NCBI GenBank assembly: GCA_030374735.1
Contig: JASCIV010000156.1
Location: 1 to 36,859 of the forward strand
DNA: 36,859 bases
Direction of reading: 5' to 3'
From: Gracilaria caudata
Lineage: Eukaryota > Rhodophyta > Florideophyceae > Gracilariales > Gracilariaceae
This document shows, in pieces, positions 19,637 through 29,348 of this stretch. Numbering within the stretch: position 1 is the stretch's first letter; each line of letters begins with the position of its first letter. Both the position numbers and the translations under genes were made by a program. Under the pieces are notes generated by a model. It was not told the DNA's origin. It saw only the letters and a list, made by a program, of their open reading frames with translations, and did no database searches.

Positions 19637-20431
19637 ATGGTGGAATCCGGAAGAGGCGGGCATCCCGGTGGATTTGGGCGCGGCGGTGAGCGTGGTCGCG
19701 GGCGTGATCGCGGGCGCGGGCGCGGTCGTGGGCGTCGTCAGGAAGAGGAGAAGGAATGGGTCCCGATGACAAAGCTGGGACGTCTGGTTAAGGAAGGTCA
19801 CATTCGATCCCTCGAGGAGATCTTCTTGTTCTCCATCCCAGTCAAAGAGTATCAGATCATCGAAGCGTTACTCTCCGGTCTTCAAGACGAAGTTCTTAAG
19901 ATCATGGCCGTCCAGAAGCAGACTCGCGCTGGGCAACGTACTCGCTTCAAGGCTTTCGTTGTCGTAGGTGATTCGAAGGGCCATGTTGGTCTTGGAGTTA
20001 AATCAGCTAAAGAAGTTGCAACTGCCATTCGCGGAGCTATCGTTGATTCGAAGCTGAACATTGTTCCGGTGCGTCGTGGATACTGGGGAGCTGCAATTGA
20101 TCAACCTCATACCGTACCGTGTAAGGTAACTGGCAAGTGTGGTTCTGTGAGTGTGAGACTTGTCCCAGCTCCGCGTGGTACTGGTCTCGTCGCCGCACGG
20201 GTACCGAAGAAGTTGTTGCAGATGGCGGGTCTTGAAGATTGTTTCTCTTCATCTACCGGACATACACGCACACTTGGAAACTTTGCGAAGGCTACCTTTT
20301 ACGCAATTGCGAAGACGTATGCGTATCTGTCCCCAGAGTTTTGGAGAGAGACCCGATTCGCAAAGAACCCGTTCCAAGTGTACTCAGAACTACTGGCTAA
20401 GACAGCACCAATCCCAACGATTGGAGCCTAG
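19637..20431 (+). CDS. 40S ribosomal protein S2 (uS5), 264 aa
   Basis: This structural protein of the small ribosomal subunit sits near the mRNA entry and decoding region and is important for translational fidelity. The N terminus (1-36) is an Arg/Gly-rich RGG tail typical of eukaryotic RPS2 and a target of arginine methylation in other eukaryotes. The S5 N-terminal double-stranded-RNA-binding fold follows (about 85-150, with KQTRAGQRTRFKAFV and GHVGLGVK signatures), then the S5 C-terminal domain (RRGYWG, HTVPCKVTGKCGS, PAPRGTG, LGNFAKATF). Length matches the family. It is intronless. The ATG sits in AAACATGG, a good initiation context. It is divergent from XRN and tail-to-tail with RPB7 (222 bp). 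Confidence 0.98.
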   Translation: MVESGRGGHPGGFGRGGERGRGRDRGRGRGRGRRQEEEKEWVPMTKLGRLVKEGHIRSLEEIFLFSIPVKEYQIIEALLSGLQDEVLKIMAVQKQTRAGQRTRFKAFVVVGDSKGHVGLGVKSAKEVATAIRGAIVDSKLNIVPVRRGYWGAAIDQPHTVPCKVTGKCGSVSVRLVPAPRGTGLVAARVPKKLLQMAGLEDCFSSSTGHTRTLGNFAKATFYAIAKTYAYLSPEFWRETRFAKNPFQVYSELLAKTAPIPTIGA

Positions 20432-20653
20432 ACTTCGGAGGTTACTCTTATCATAAACAGAAAGATAAAGGAACTCAAGTCCTTGTTCACCTTCATTGCT
20501 TTTGTTTGCTAAGTTCTTAGATGATAAGAATCCCACGAAGAAAGTCAGAGAGTCAGACTGCCATGAACACGAGCGACGTGCTCCAAAGATGAGAGCTTAA
20601 GTACTCGTATCGTAGCTCCGGTGAAGGCAACTGGTTCAACACATTTCTATGCA

Positions 20654-21181
20654 CTAATCCAGTCGTCCGAGGTAGGGATCTTGTATTGTAGCTGTCGCAG
20701 AGATTTCTGTGGCTTCAATCTTGAGCCCAATGATTCGAAGTCTGACAGATGTGTCTTTCTGGATATCATCTTCCGCTTCGCTCCCTTTCCACATCGGTTC
20801 TTTGGCTTCCTTGTTCTCATAAGTCATGTCGGAAGGAAGGGAGTAGTGGGACACGAAAACAGTAAGGGGCCCACACTCAGCGAAGAAACCATGCTCTGTT
20901 ACCTTTGTAACAACGCTATCCAGGACTTCTCCTTTAAACGGGCGAAACACCACTGCTTGATATGCGAGGGGAAAGATTGCGAAACCTGTGCTGTCGTCTA
21001 ACTCAGCAACCGGTATATCTCCCTCAACTTTGAGAACAGCCACAATGAATCCAAATCGTCCCGCAAAAGTGCCCTCCACCTCTATCATGAGACGTTTTGT
21101 TAGAATTTCCTGCAAACTGGCCCCGAAGAACTTCGGGTGGATTTGCACGCGGCGATTGAGAACGAGAACAAAGAAAGGCAT
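20654..21181 (-). CDS. DNA-directed RNA polymerase II subunit Rpb7, 175 aa
   Basis: Rpb7 forms the Rpb4/Rpb7 stalk that binds emerging RNA and contributes to initiation and mRNA decay coupling. The N-terminal tip domain (1-80) shows IHPKFFG, EVEGTFAGRFGFIVAV and a hydrophobic strand region. The S1/OB domain (about 81-175) begins with VVFRPFKGEVLDSVV, continues GFFAECGP and ends in DPYLG, like other Rpb7 C termini. The length of 175 aa fits the family (about 171-176). The PFKGEV and EVEGTxxGxxGFVIAV matches favour Rpb7 over the Pol III (Rpc25) and Pol I (Rpa43) paralogues. It is a single exon. It shares orientation with SF3B3 upstream. Confidence 0.96.
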   Translation of the reverse strand: MPFFVLVLNRRVQIHPKFFGASLQEILTKRLMIEVEGTFAGRFGFIVAVLKVEGDIPVAELDDSTGFAIFPLAYQAVVFRPFKGEVLDSVVTKVTEHGFFAECGPLTVFVSHYSLPSDMTYENKEAKEPMWKGSEAEDDIQKDTSVRLRIIGLKIEATEISATATIQDPYLGRLD

Positions 21182-21842
21182 CTTCTGGCGTTGTTTGAAG
21201 CAGAACAGAACGTTTGAGGAAGTACGGCTCTGAATTTAGCTCGATGCGGATTGGTTTGAAAGTAAGTTCAATTGGGTTTGAAAGTTTTCCAAACCGAACG
21301 TGCTTCCAGATGAGCCGCTTACTGCTTACGCAATGCGAATGGCGGCAGAGTCGAGCGGCGATAGGATGATTAAAGCTCAGCGTGTTTTCCTTGTGTTTTA
21401 ACGTCTGATGTGCATCCCACAAACTAAGATCACGGCATACCGGAGAGGTCGTCACGACAGACAAACGGGATCTGGCGGGGTTTTGGGGTTGCCCGCTTCA
21501 GAAGCACAGCACCGACTACGAGTTCGGTATACCAAGGGAAACAAGAGTTGGTCTTAACAAATTTAGAAATTTATCTACAAGCGGACAGCGATTTCCGCAG
21601 TTTTAAAGTCCTTTGATTCACGTTCGCTTGAACTCTGAACGGGCTTCACCAGATTTGATACCCTTGTTCAATCATTCATTGGTACTGTAGCTTCGTTTCG
21701 TCAAGACCGCTTTGATCCGGGGGGTAAGCTTCCAGCTTAGGACAGCCCGCATTCACGTGCGGCACTTACGTGTTGCCATAACGACGTGGCAAAGGCGTGC
21801 TTCTAGATTAACGTTGCCTTTCCCATTTGCGGAGCTTCCAAC
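21182..21842. other. Spacer between RPB7 and SF3B3, no gene seen
   Basis: These 661 bp hold the RPB7 promoter and the SF3B3 3' UTR. No TATA box, RNA gene or protein-like frame was recognised. Confidence 0.4.
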
Positions 21843-24800
21843 TCACCCGATCCAACTTTCGCGCAGCTCCTCAATCCTCCTCATTACCTCTGGTATTGGT
21901 TGGCCGATAACGTCGCAGCACTCCACCACGTCTTCGTGAGGCAGAGCGCCGAGCATCTCACACAGGTCTCCATCGACAACGTTCTTTAGGGCATAAAACG
22001 AAGATCGATAAGCTAGGTGATCTCTTCCGCAAATGGTGGTGTAGCGCCTGCGCATCTCATGCTCCACTAGGCGTACGAATTCAGCATCATTCCATGCAGC
22101 TAACGGCACTAAGACACCAACTGTTCCCTCCATTGTAGCATATATTATAGCCTTCTGCAATTCGTCGTCATCGCCTTGTGGGCCCATCTCTACCGTTGTT
22201 CGTCCGTTTAGTCGACCAAGAGAAAGGCCTACCACTGTCCCCCCAACGTGGATGCACGCCTCGACACTTAGCTGATGCGTACCCCTAACGGAACCCCCAA
22301 TTCCGGCGCCCTTCTCCATCGCGACAACTCCCATTAGTTCTTCGGCCTCTGAGGCAAGTTCCGGTGGTATGCGAAGAACAAAGATGTTACCAAACTTGTC
22401 GCTTCCGCACACGGTGCTGTAATCGAGGGCAACTAGGCTCACGATCCATCTACAAAGTGTGTCATTCGCAATACAGACGAAACGCCCTCCTTGTCGCTCT
22501 ACATTGACACTGTTGTAGTCCACGGTTCTTCCTATTCCTGTACCTGCAATGTACTTGAACAAGGAGACGGATTCTTGTACGTCTCCCACAAAAACCCGAT
22601 CTCCCCCGCTTACTGCTACGGCAACTACTCTGTTTCGAACGGCTTGCTTACATTCTCCCTTCTTCAGTAACTTTCGCTTACCTAGATCATACAAGCGAAT
22701 AGCTCTTCCAATTCCAACCAACACCATGTCCCGAAAAGACACCACTGCATATGAAGGTTCTTCGATCAAAGTTTCATGCAGAAATATAGGCTTTCTTGTT
22801 TTCTTGTCTATGCGATACACACGAAGTGCTCCATGACACTTTGTCTCCTGTTCTGGCATATGTTTCGCATCTTCAGCGCGCCTTGGGCCCGTCCCTGAGG
22901 GACAAAAGTTGTTTGCAACACTCGCTACTAAGTAACACTGAGTGTCTTCGCTCTTTTCGCTCCCACCCAGAGTCTTGCTTGTGCAGGAACAAAGAAAACT
23001 TTCGTTGCTGTCTTGCATGCTTATCACATCAATATCCTTGCAGGCCGCCGGCCCTTCACTCTGAAACAAGTTTGTTGGGTCAAGTTCTTCTTCTTGATCC
23101 TCGGATTCATCGTCAAGGATAGGGCTCTCGTCGTCCGCAAACAATCTCGCGACTCGTAAGCGCGAGAACCATACTCCTGAGCTCGCGGGCTTGGTGACAT
23201 TGATTCGATCTTTAGCGCTCAGCTGATCCGAATCTACCTGGAACTCACCACCGTTCGAGGTCAATTTGGAAAACTTAGTTGAATGCTTGCGACGATGGTC
23301 TGACTCGATGATTCCAACAAAGCCTGGAAGTAGCTGTTTACCGTATGTCCCATTGGTCAGATCTTGAATTCTAGGGCCGTTATCAACCGTAATCAACTTC
23401 CTGGGTGTACCTAAGGTTCTCGTTCGTGATATCTGAAACGAAGAGCCCATAATCGCCGAAACCGGCACACATGGCAGTGGCATCTTCGTGGGTAATTGTC
23501 CGGAGGAGGTTATCGCTTGTTGCAAATCAATGCACAGAAGATGTAACTGTGTTCCATTTGCCGCTACAAATCCATCAGGGGACTGCTCAGATGAAAACGC
23601 TGTAGCCTTCTCAAATGTATCAGAACACATTTGTGACGTAACCAAACGGCCGCCTTGCCGGAAAAGCAGCCATGGCCTACTTCCGATAACTAGACAAGTG
23701 GGCACCCCGGCAAGCCTAGCAGGCCGCAAGTACACGGGGTCAGGCCCAAGAAAGGTGCTCCTCTTTCCAGACAAAGCTCCAGTTAAGGAATCAACCTGCA
23801 GTCTGACCACCGCACCATGCATAGTTCCAATCAGAAGGGTCAGCATCGGGTCGTAAGTTGCTTTCGTTGAATCGGCCTTCCAATTGCCACCTCCCGATGC
23901 CGATTCACTATACCCAAAGTCAATGAGGGCTAGGCTTTCCACAGCAGCAGGAGCTACGTGCAGTCCAAGAGCTTGTAGTTTTCCATCCGTCTGTACTTGG
24001 TATAGCCGGACTCTGTTAGAACCCCCATCCGCAACACTAAAGAAAGAAGCTTTTGCTCTTCCCACGGACGCATCAGCGATAGCAAGAACCGGGATTCTAT
24101 CGTCTTCCACCACCCCATGCGTCACGAACTCGTTTCCACCTGCTGGCTGTAGGGCCCCAGGAATTTTGTCCACCTCTGACAACATCTCATTAGCAATATC
24201 GACTTGAAAATAGACAATAGTTCCAGACGAAAGGCTTACAATAAGCTGGTTGCGATTACAACAAGCAGCAGTTATTCGTGAAGGAATAGGTGGTTTCCAC
24301 TCTGTCGCATCATTCGCCTTCCCGCCACGAACATATCTCACACCATGCTTGTGAACCTGAACAAGAGATGAAATGCCCATCTGGGCCCCACACAAGGTCG
24401 TTTCGTTGAGTTCAAACCCTGATTCGGTTGTTTCTTCGACCTTGGTATCTCGTACAGCAAGAACTTTTGTTCGTTTGTCGAAAGCAACAACGATGAATTC
24501 GTCGTAGAATTCTTCTGAGCTCTTCTTGAAAGCGTATATGTTTGTAATCGGACCACCCATGCTAAGTGGATCTGACATTGGAAGTATCCCTATACCGCGT
24601 CGTACCAGACGTACAGAACCAGCCGACCACTTTCCTGTCGCACAAAGCAACGCTGTCTCACCGGTTTGTAGGGAGATGGTAGAGTGAGAAAGTAATGGAG
24701 CAAAAGCATCTATGGACGCTACGAGTAGTAAGAACTCGAGGCGAGATTTTGGTGTGTACTGGAGCTTTGACCTTTTAGACACAGAGACGTTGTCGTTCTT

Positions 24801-25976
24801 CGAGGCTCCCGAGTCCACGTCCATGACGCTGGTAGCCGAGAAACGTACGCTCGCCTGACCAGGGCTTTCTTGCGGCACGTCAAGAGTTCTAAACTGGAGT
24901 AAAAGAGAGTCTGATCCTTCCAAACCAAGGAACATGAAACCTGATCGAAAAATGCACAGGTCTAGGGCAGGCGTCGGCAAAGAATCAAAGTAAGCAAGTT
25001 TGAGCACAGTGACCCCTTCTCCCGCTTTCCACTCAAGATCCGCCTTGATGAGATCGCCGTGTTCTGTGCATAGAAGGAAGAAGAAGTCGTTGCTCTTTCG
25101 GTCATGGTACATTGTACCTGACACAACCATCGTCCCAGTAGGGTTGTACTGTCGATAGGGGAGGCGCGCTTGTAGCTTATACGGTACGTTTGCGTTAACA
25201 AAGTTACCGTCTTCATCTTCTTCTAGAAGGTTGCGATACGAAACATAGTCTTCGCTGCACACCAGAACTCCTCCCGGACCATCCTCACTTCCAGGCACCG
25301 TCAACATAATGTATGAGGAATCGGGAACAGCGGATTGATGTTTTCTGACGAGGGTGTTGAGTCCGAGATCTAGTTCGTAATAAACGAGCATCTTCTTGGC
25401 GTCTGACGAATAAGAGCGCTCTAGTGCGGCAAACAAAGGATTTTCGTAACCGACATCAACAGCGACGGTATTGTATGTTACAACATTTGACTTCTGATGT
25501 GAAAGTGGCGAAGAAACTGTGACGCGGTCTTCTGCATCTCTGTTAAAAACATAACAGAACTTCTGTCGTTCCAACGCGCTAATCATGCATGCACGTCCTT
25601 GTGGTTCTACGGCAAGATGATGTGAAGGTACACATCTTCGAATCCCAGTTCTCCCAAAAGGCTCGCAATGAAGTCTCGTAAACGTGCGAGCAGAAATATC
25701 AGCTTTCAAGACGGTGAGATTCCCGGCGTCTGTCAGCAAGATGATGTGGTCTCGACGGGTTGCAGGAAGTCTGAAGGCACTTAACTGGGTGATTTGACAG
25801 AAAGTTTCGAGACGAAAGAGAGGTTCCAACAGTGATTGCTTCGGTTGTAGACGGTAGAGTTGAATAGAGGATGAAGATGCGGTGACCAGTTCCTGCTGAC
25901 GCGGAGCTGTGAACGAGCCGTGTACGAGATGATGCACGACGGTGGACGGAATGGCAGTCAAATGGTAGAGCTTCAT
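21843..25976 (-). CDS. Splicing factor 3B subunit 3 (SF3b130/Rse1), 1377 aa
   Basis: SF3B3 is the triple beta-propeller scaffold of the SF3b complex in U2 snRNP, which holds SF3B1 at the branch site. It belongs to the same fold family as DDB1 and CPSF160. The N terminus (MKLYHLT...VHGSFTAPRQQELV) and the blocks EPFGRTGIRR, GRACMISALERQK, VDVGYENPLFAALE, YELDLGLN, GVLVCSEDYVSY and LCTEHGDLIK follow the human protein in order. The C-terminal CPSF-A region has RLYDLGKRKLL, DVQESVSLFKY, CGSDKFGNIFVLR, CGRDHLAYRS and KNVVDGDLCEM. At 1377 aa it is about 160 residues longer than the human protein. The extra length is partly an acidic, low-complexity insert near residues 945-965 and flanking loops before the CPSF-A domain. 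It is one uninterrupted exon although it encodes a spliceosome part. Confidence 0.96.
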   Translation of the reverse strand: MKLYHLTAIPSTVVHHLVHGSFTAPRQQELVTASSSSIQLYRLQPKQSLLEPLFRLETFCQITQLSAFRLPATRRDHIILLTDAGNLTVLKADISARTFTRLHCEPFGRTGIRRCVPSHHLAVEPQGRACMISALERQKFCYVFNRDAEDRVTVSSPLSHQKSNVVTYNTVAVDVGYENPLFAALERSYSSDAKKMLVYYELDLGLNTLVRKHQSAVPDSSYIMLTVPGSEDGPGGVLVCSEDYVSYRNLLEEDEDGNFVNANVPYKLQARLPYRQYNPTGTMVVSGTMYHDRKSNDFFFLLCTEHGDLIKADLEWKAGEGVTVLKLAYFDSLPTPALDLCIFRSGFMFLGLEGSDSLLLQFRTLDVPQESPGQASVRFSATSVMDVDSGASKNDNVSVSKRSKLQYTPKSRLEFLLLVASIDAFAPLLSHSTISLQTGETALLCATGKWSAGSVRLVRRGIGILPMSDPLSMGGPITNIYAFKKSSEEFYDEFIVVAFDKRTKVLAVRDTKVEETTESGFELNETTLCGAQMGISSLVQVHKHGVRYVRGGKANDATEWKPPIPSRITAACCNRNQLIVSLSSGTIVYFQVDIANEMLSEVDKIPGALQPAGGNEFVTHGVVEDDRIPVLAIADASVGRAKASFFSVADGGSNRVRLYQVQTDGKLQALGLHVAPAAVESLALIDFGYSESASGGGNWKADSTKATYDPMLTLLIGTMHGAVVRLQVDSLTGALSGKRSTFLGPDPVYLRPARLAGVPTCLVIGSRPWLLFRQGGRLVTSQMCSDTFEKATAFSSEQSPDGFVAANGTQLHLLCIDLQQAITSSGQLPTKMPLPCVPVSAIMGSSFQISRTRTLGTPRKLITVDNGPRIQDLTNGTYGKQLLPGFVGIIESDHRRKHSTKFSKLTSNGGEFQVDSDQLSAKDRINVTKPASSGVWFSRLRVARLFADDESPILDDESEDQEEELDPTNLFQSEGPAACKDIDVISMQDSNESFLCSCTSKTLGGSEKSEDTQCYLVASVANNFCPSGTGPRRAEDAKHMPEQETKCHGALRVYRIDKKTRKPIFLHETLIEEPSYAVVSFRDMVLVGIGRAIRLYDLGKRKLLKKGECKQAVRNRVVAVAVSGGDRVFVGDVQESVSLFKYIAGTGIGRTVDYNSVNVERQGGRFVCIANDTLCRWIVSLVALDYSTVCGSDKFGNIFVLRIPPELASEAEELMGVVAMEKGAGIGGSVRGTHQLSVEACIHVGGTVVGLSLGRLNGRTTVEMGPQGDDDELQKAIIYATMEGTVGVLVPLAAWNDAEFVRLVEHEMRRRYTTICGRDHLAYRSSFYALKNVVDGDLCEMLGALPHEDVVECCDVIGQPIPEVMRRIEELRESWIG

Positions 25977-28143
25977 CGCTTTCGACTAGCAGCCGCGGTC
26001 GGCGGGAGCGAATGGTCTCGCCCTGTGCGAGCTCTTCGCGGCTGCGGGATCCTTATCGGAGGAGAAGCTTGCTTTGAGGCGCCGATTGATCCAAACCTGC
26101 CGTAACGAAAGTGAGAATTCGGCACAGTTGTTTTGTTCCAACTCCACCCTTCCAACGCGGACGTGAAACGTGAAAACGGTTTCCGCGATCAAATTTTGGC
26201 GCTCTTCGCGCTTTTGGAAACGTAAATGTTTATTACGTTTGCAAATGCTGCGTTGTTTGAGCTATTCCTGTCTCAACGCTTCAGCGGCTATGGCGATTGA
26301 GCTCCGCCTTGTCTAGAGAGCAAAGCGTATGACGCATCGATGGACACCTCTCCTTGAATAACATTAACACTGCGAAAGCTTGTGCGCTCAGGAAACCACT
26401 TGTCCCTCTCCACTCGAGGATACTCGCTTTGACACATATACGTGAACACGATTGCCTGCTCTCGAGGTTCGAGATGCCTCATGTTTTTAGTTGCTCCCCA
26501 ATGCAGCTGAGTGAAATGCCAAACTCTTTCCAGAAACTACATATCGATATATCCCTCAGTGGAGTGCAGGCTTTGCAACCTCGCAAGAGATCTTGCTTAA
26601 GTCTCTTGACTGTCGTTAACACTCATGGCCATGGCCATGGCCGTTTTCGTAAGCTTGCCATATCGCACAGAACGTAATCTTCACCGATGTAGACTCTCTA
26701 CGTTCCTATCTAAACAATTTCACCGCTCTCGCATATGGCAGACAAATACGTTTCATAGGAGGAGCTTCAATCTGCTTCTTGTACGCAAGTAATTTGCTCT
26801 ACTCGCGATATGCAAGCTTGCCCAACACAAAGATCTTGCCCTCTGCCAGACACTTTCGTAACGTCAAGCAATGTGCTATCCGAAACTGAGAGTCGTAAAG
26901 AATGCCACCATGAACCTCCATACGAGACTGACAGATGAGTCACTAGATTTCGAGTTCGCAAGCAGACACTTCTACTTGCTTTCAGCTGGGGGTTCTTCGC
27001 ATACGTTTTGATTTGGGCTTTTTCTACGTATCTCGGAGAAGCTTCATATAGACGACTCTGCCGTTCATTTTATGCTCCAGCAACCGGAATTGAGAAAGAT
27101 CTCCATCACCCTCTGGAACGAAAGCGCAGGAGGCATCAAAATGGAAGAACGTAGTAAACCTTGCAACGGGAAATGTAAGCACGGTTTTCATCGTATCAAC
27201 GCTGGAAGCTATTTTCGAGTACCTGAGCGTCCCGTGAGGCTTGTCATATCGAGGACGCTCCAACGGTCCATCACAAAGGCGAGCTTTGGTTAATAATTTT
27301 TGCTCTAAACGCCATCCCAACCACCACAATACACTTCTACGTTGCATCTCTCCGGAATTAATGCGCTTCCTTCAAAGCGTTCATTTACGGATACATTTGT
27401 TCCTTCTTCGATCAGGAAGGAGGCCACCGACAGGCTCCGGTTCCACTCTTTCCACTTCAGAGAACATGAATAAATAAGAGGATGCACTGTCATTCCTTGT
27501 TGCTAGATCTATTCCATAACTCTTTCTCAAGTGTTTTGCTCAGGGGGAATAATTTGATCCTGATATTTTATCTCTGATATTGCATATTTTGCTAACGAGT
27601 AATCCTTTTCGCCATCTTCGCTTGCAGCGCGCTGTTAGAGAGACATTGTATCAACAAATAATAACAGCCTGTACCTTCGAAGGTAAGCCTTTACGCTCAA
27701 CAAAAAAAGAAAAACTACAATCACTTTTTTTGTTAATGACATTGTGAGAACCATCGCAAGTTCCGGTGGGAAAGGATTAATTACTCTCAAGGATCAACTC
27801 TCTACTCGCATGGTGTGTTGACGTTCAGTAAGGTTTTGGTACAGAAGCTCAAAGAAACAGTATTTGTTTGGGATTAATGAAACTCGCAAGCGAACCCAGC
27901 GCGTATCTCATTCCATATATCGCTCGTATCGAGAGCGTGTTATGTCGTCGTCCTTTGTCTACGATTTCGTTGCATTCCAATTTCTAGCCGTAATTCATAA
28001 CTTCTGTCACGTATCTATCTTGACGGTTCACTACATGGCTGAACAATCTTGTGCAACGCAGAGGTTTGTTTCAAGCTCATTGCACGTGTCGCTGGAAGCA
28101 AAAACCCACTTTGATTATGGACCCTTCTGTCTCGAAGAACCGC
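25977..28143. other. Spacer between SF3B3 and the alpha-kinase-like gene
   Basis: The first 310 bp must include the SF3B3 promoter. From 26288 to about 27480 the minus strand has several protein-like but frame-broken stretches, listed separately. From 27,500 to 28,143 I see only AT-rich noncoding DNA leading to a TATA box. No RNA gene was recognised. Confidence 0.4.
26288..27347 (-). pseudogene. Possible decayed or unresolved multi-exon gene, unknown family
   Basis: Several stretches on the minus strand read like protein but lie in different frames. They are 27024-27347 (107 codons, including TKARLCDGPLERPRYDKP and SQFRLLEHKMNGRVVYM), a frame around 26767-27040, a short stretch with KKQIEAPPMKRICLPYARAV near 26710-26795, and 26288 to about 26535 (LERVWHFTQLHWGATKNM ... 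SEYPRVERDKWFPERTSF ... stop at 26288). I found no GTAAGT or GTGAGT donors that would join them, unlike the clean introns elsewhere in the window. A frameshifted pseudogene is therefore as likely as a spliced gene. I recognise no domain. The boundaries are approximate and the whole call is tentative. Confidence 0.3.
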
Positions 28144-28150
28144 TATAAAA
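28144..28150 (+). promoter_or_regulatory. TATA box for the alpha-kinase-like gene
   Basis: TATAAAA lies 185 bp upstream of the chosen ATG at 28329 and is followed by an A/C/T-rich leader. The spacing resembles that of the zinc-finger gene at 11.2 kb, which supports both calls. Confidence 0.55.
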
Positions 28151-28328
28151 GCCGTCGGGACTTCCAAACTAATTTGCCATTCTGTTCTGAAACAACAAGA
28201 ACAACCAAAGTCTGCAGCACAAGCACTTCATCGAAACCAACCGCTACAGACACTCCTTGTCTAACTTTCGCTTGCATCTCAAACACGTCTTTCATCGCTC
28301 TATCTGTGCTTCTTCTCTTCCTCTCACC

Positions 28329-29348
28329 ATGGGTAGAAACTGCTGCTGCCGTAAGAGCTGTATCGAGATCTGTCGCCAGGATTGTTACAAAGCATGTGCA
28401 GCAGCATGTATGAGTTCCACGTGCACTACTTGTTCTTCTTCCACTTGCTCGAAGAAAGGAATCAACCGATGCTACCCGCGCTTTTGCTCATGTTCTTTGT
28501 GCAAAAAGAAGCGACACGATGAAAAGAAGCAGAGAAAGAAGGCAAAATGTGAAGACGAAAAGAAAGAAAACTCTGGCGAAACAATCATCTGCAAACGCGT
28601 GTGCATGCCACGAAGGAATTGGAATATCAAACAAGTGGCTGCCCCGAAGGTTTCTTATAAGGATATCCTCCATCAAGTCCCCAATGATATGTTCGAAATG
28701 GATCACTGCGGGTTCAAGAATGTTTACCGTCGCGGTAAGGTCTTCAACGTCGGTAAAGCCAACGTCGAAGGAAAGAGAGACAGTTTCATTGTCTTGAAAT
28801 GGGTCCGTTCCAATCATTCGTGCCACAGAGATCACTATTCGGCCGTCATCGAAGAGGCAAAAGACTGTGCCAAAGTGGTCGAAAAGTTCTTGAACGAAGT
28901 AGACACCGGTGGTTGGAAGGTGAAAGTTCTCATCCCGAAGAAAGTGAAGCGAAGTTGTTCGAATCACAGTTCCGGACATATTGCAGTTGCTGAGCCTCTC
29001 CTAGACGACTACTACACTTTCTACAAGAGTGCAAAGGATCTGCGCCGCATGGGTTCACACACGTCGGACAAGATTCTGCAGGCCTTGTTGCACTTCAGCA
29101 TCAACGATAGTGAGCAACAACGAATGATGACCAACCTTGAGGGATATGTTAGCGAAAGAAGGAAGACAATCTTTCTTTCAGGCCCCGTGATGAGAAACAG
29201 AGGCGATCGGAGTTCGCACGGGAAAGAAGCTGACATTTCAGAATTTTTAAGGAAGCATCATTGCTCAAGCATGTGCAGTGGGTTTAAGGAGGCGGATGAA
29301 GAGGTGAAGTGTGGGAAAAGAAAGCGTTTCCGCTTCAAAGCAGTGTAA
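28329..29348 (+). CDS. Cysteine-rich alpha-kinase-like protein, probable pseudokinase, 339 aa
   Basis: I chose the ATG at 28329 because it sits in CACCATGG, an ideal context; the frame is open further upstream but without such a start. Residues 5-58 hold 16 Cys, many at four-residue spacing (C11, C15, C19, C23, C27). MG-R-N-C-C-C at the start fits N-myristoylation at Gly2 plus palmitoylation. A Lys/Glu-rich linker (59-82) follows. Residues about 105-320 resemble an alpha-kinase (MHCK/EF2K/TRPM7) domain. AEPLLDDYYTFYKSA, then LLHFSIND with H255, and at the end H310-x-C312-x3-C316 keep the structural zinc site. However, the DxQG catalytic block is N269-L-E-G272 and the following TDP is S284-G-P286, so the catalytic Asp, the Gln and the metal Asp are replaced. 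This suggests a dead or unusual kinase, membrane-anchored. No orthologue name is known to me. Confidence 0.75.
   Translation: MGRNCCCRKSCIEICRQDCYKACAAACMSSTCTTCSSSTCSKKGINRCYPRFCSCSLCKKKRHDEKKQRKKAKCEDEKKENSGETIICKRVCMPRRNWNIKQVAAPKVSYKDILHQVPNDMFEMDHCGFKNVYRRGKVFNVGKANVEGKRDSFIVLKWVRSNHSCHRDHYSAVIEEAKDCAKVVEKFLNEVDTGGWKVKVLIPKKVKRSCSNHSSGHIAVAEPLLDDYYTFYKSAKDLRRMGSHTSDKILQALLHFSINDSEQQRMMTNLEGYVSERRKTIFLSGPVMRNRGDRSSHGKEADISEFLRKHHCSSMCSGFKEADEEVKCGKRKRFRFKAV

Noticed and set aside
22549..24207. Plus-strand frames of 95-122 codons within SF3B3
   Set aside because: They are antisense shadows of a confidently identified gene.
28257..28328. Upstream extension of the alpha-kinase-like protein
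   Set aside because: The upstream start is weak and lies close to the TATA box, whereas CACCATGG at 28329 is optimal and exposes an acylation-type N terminus.
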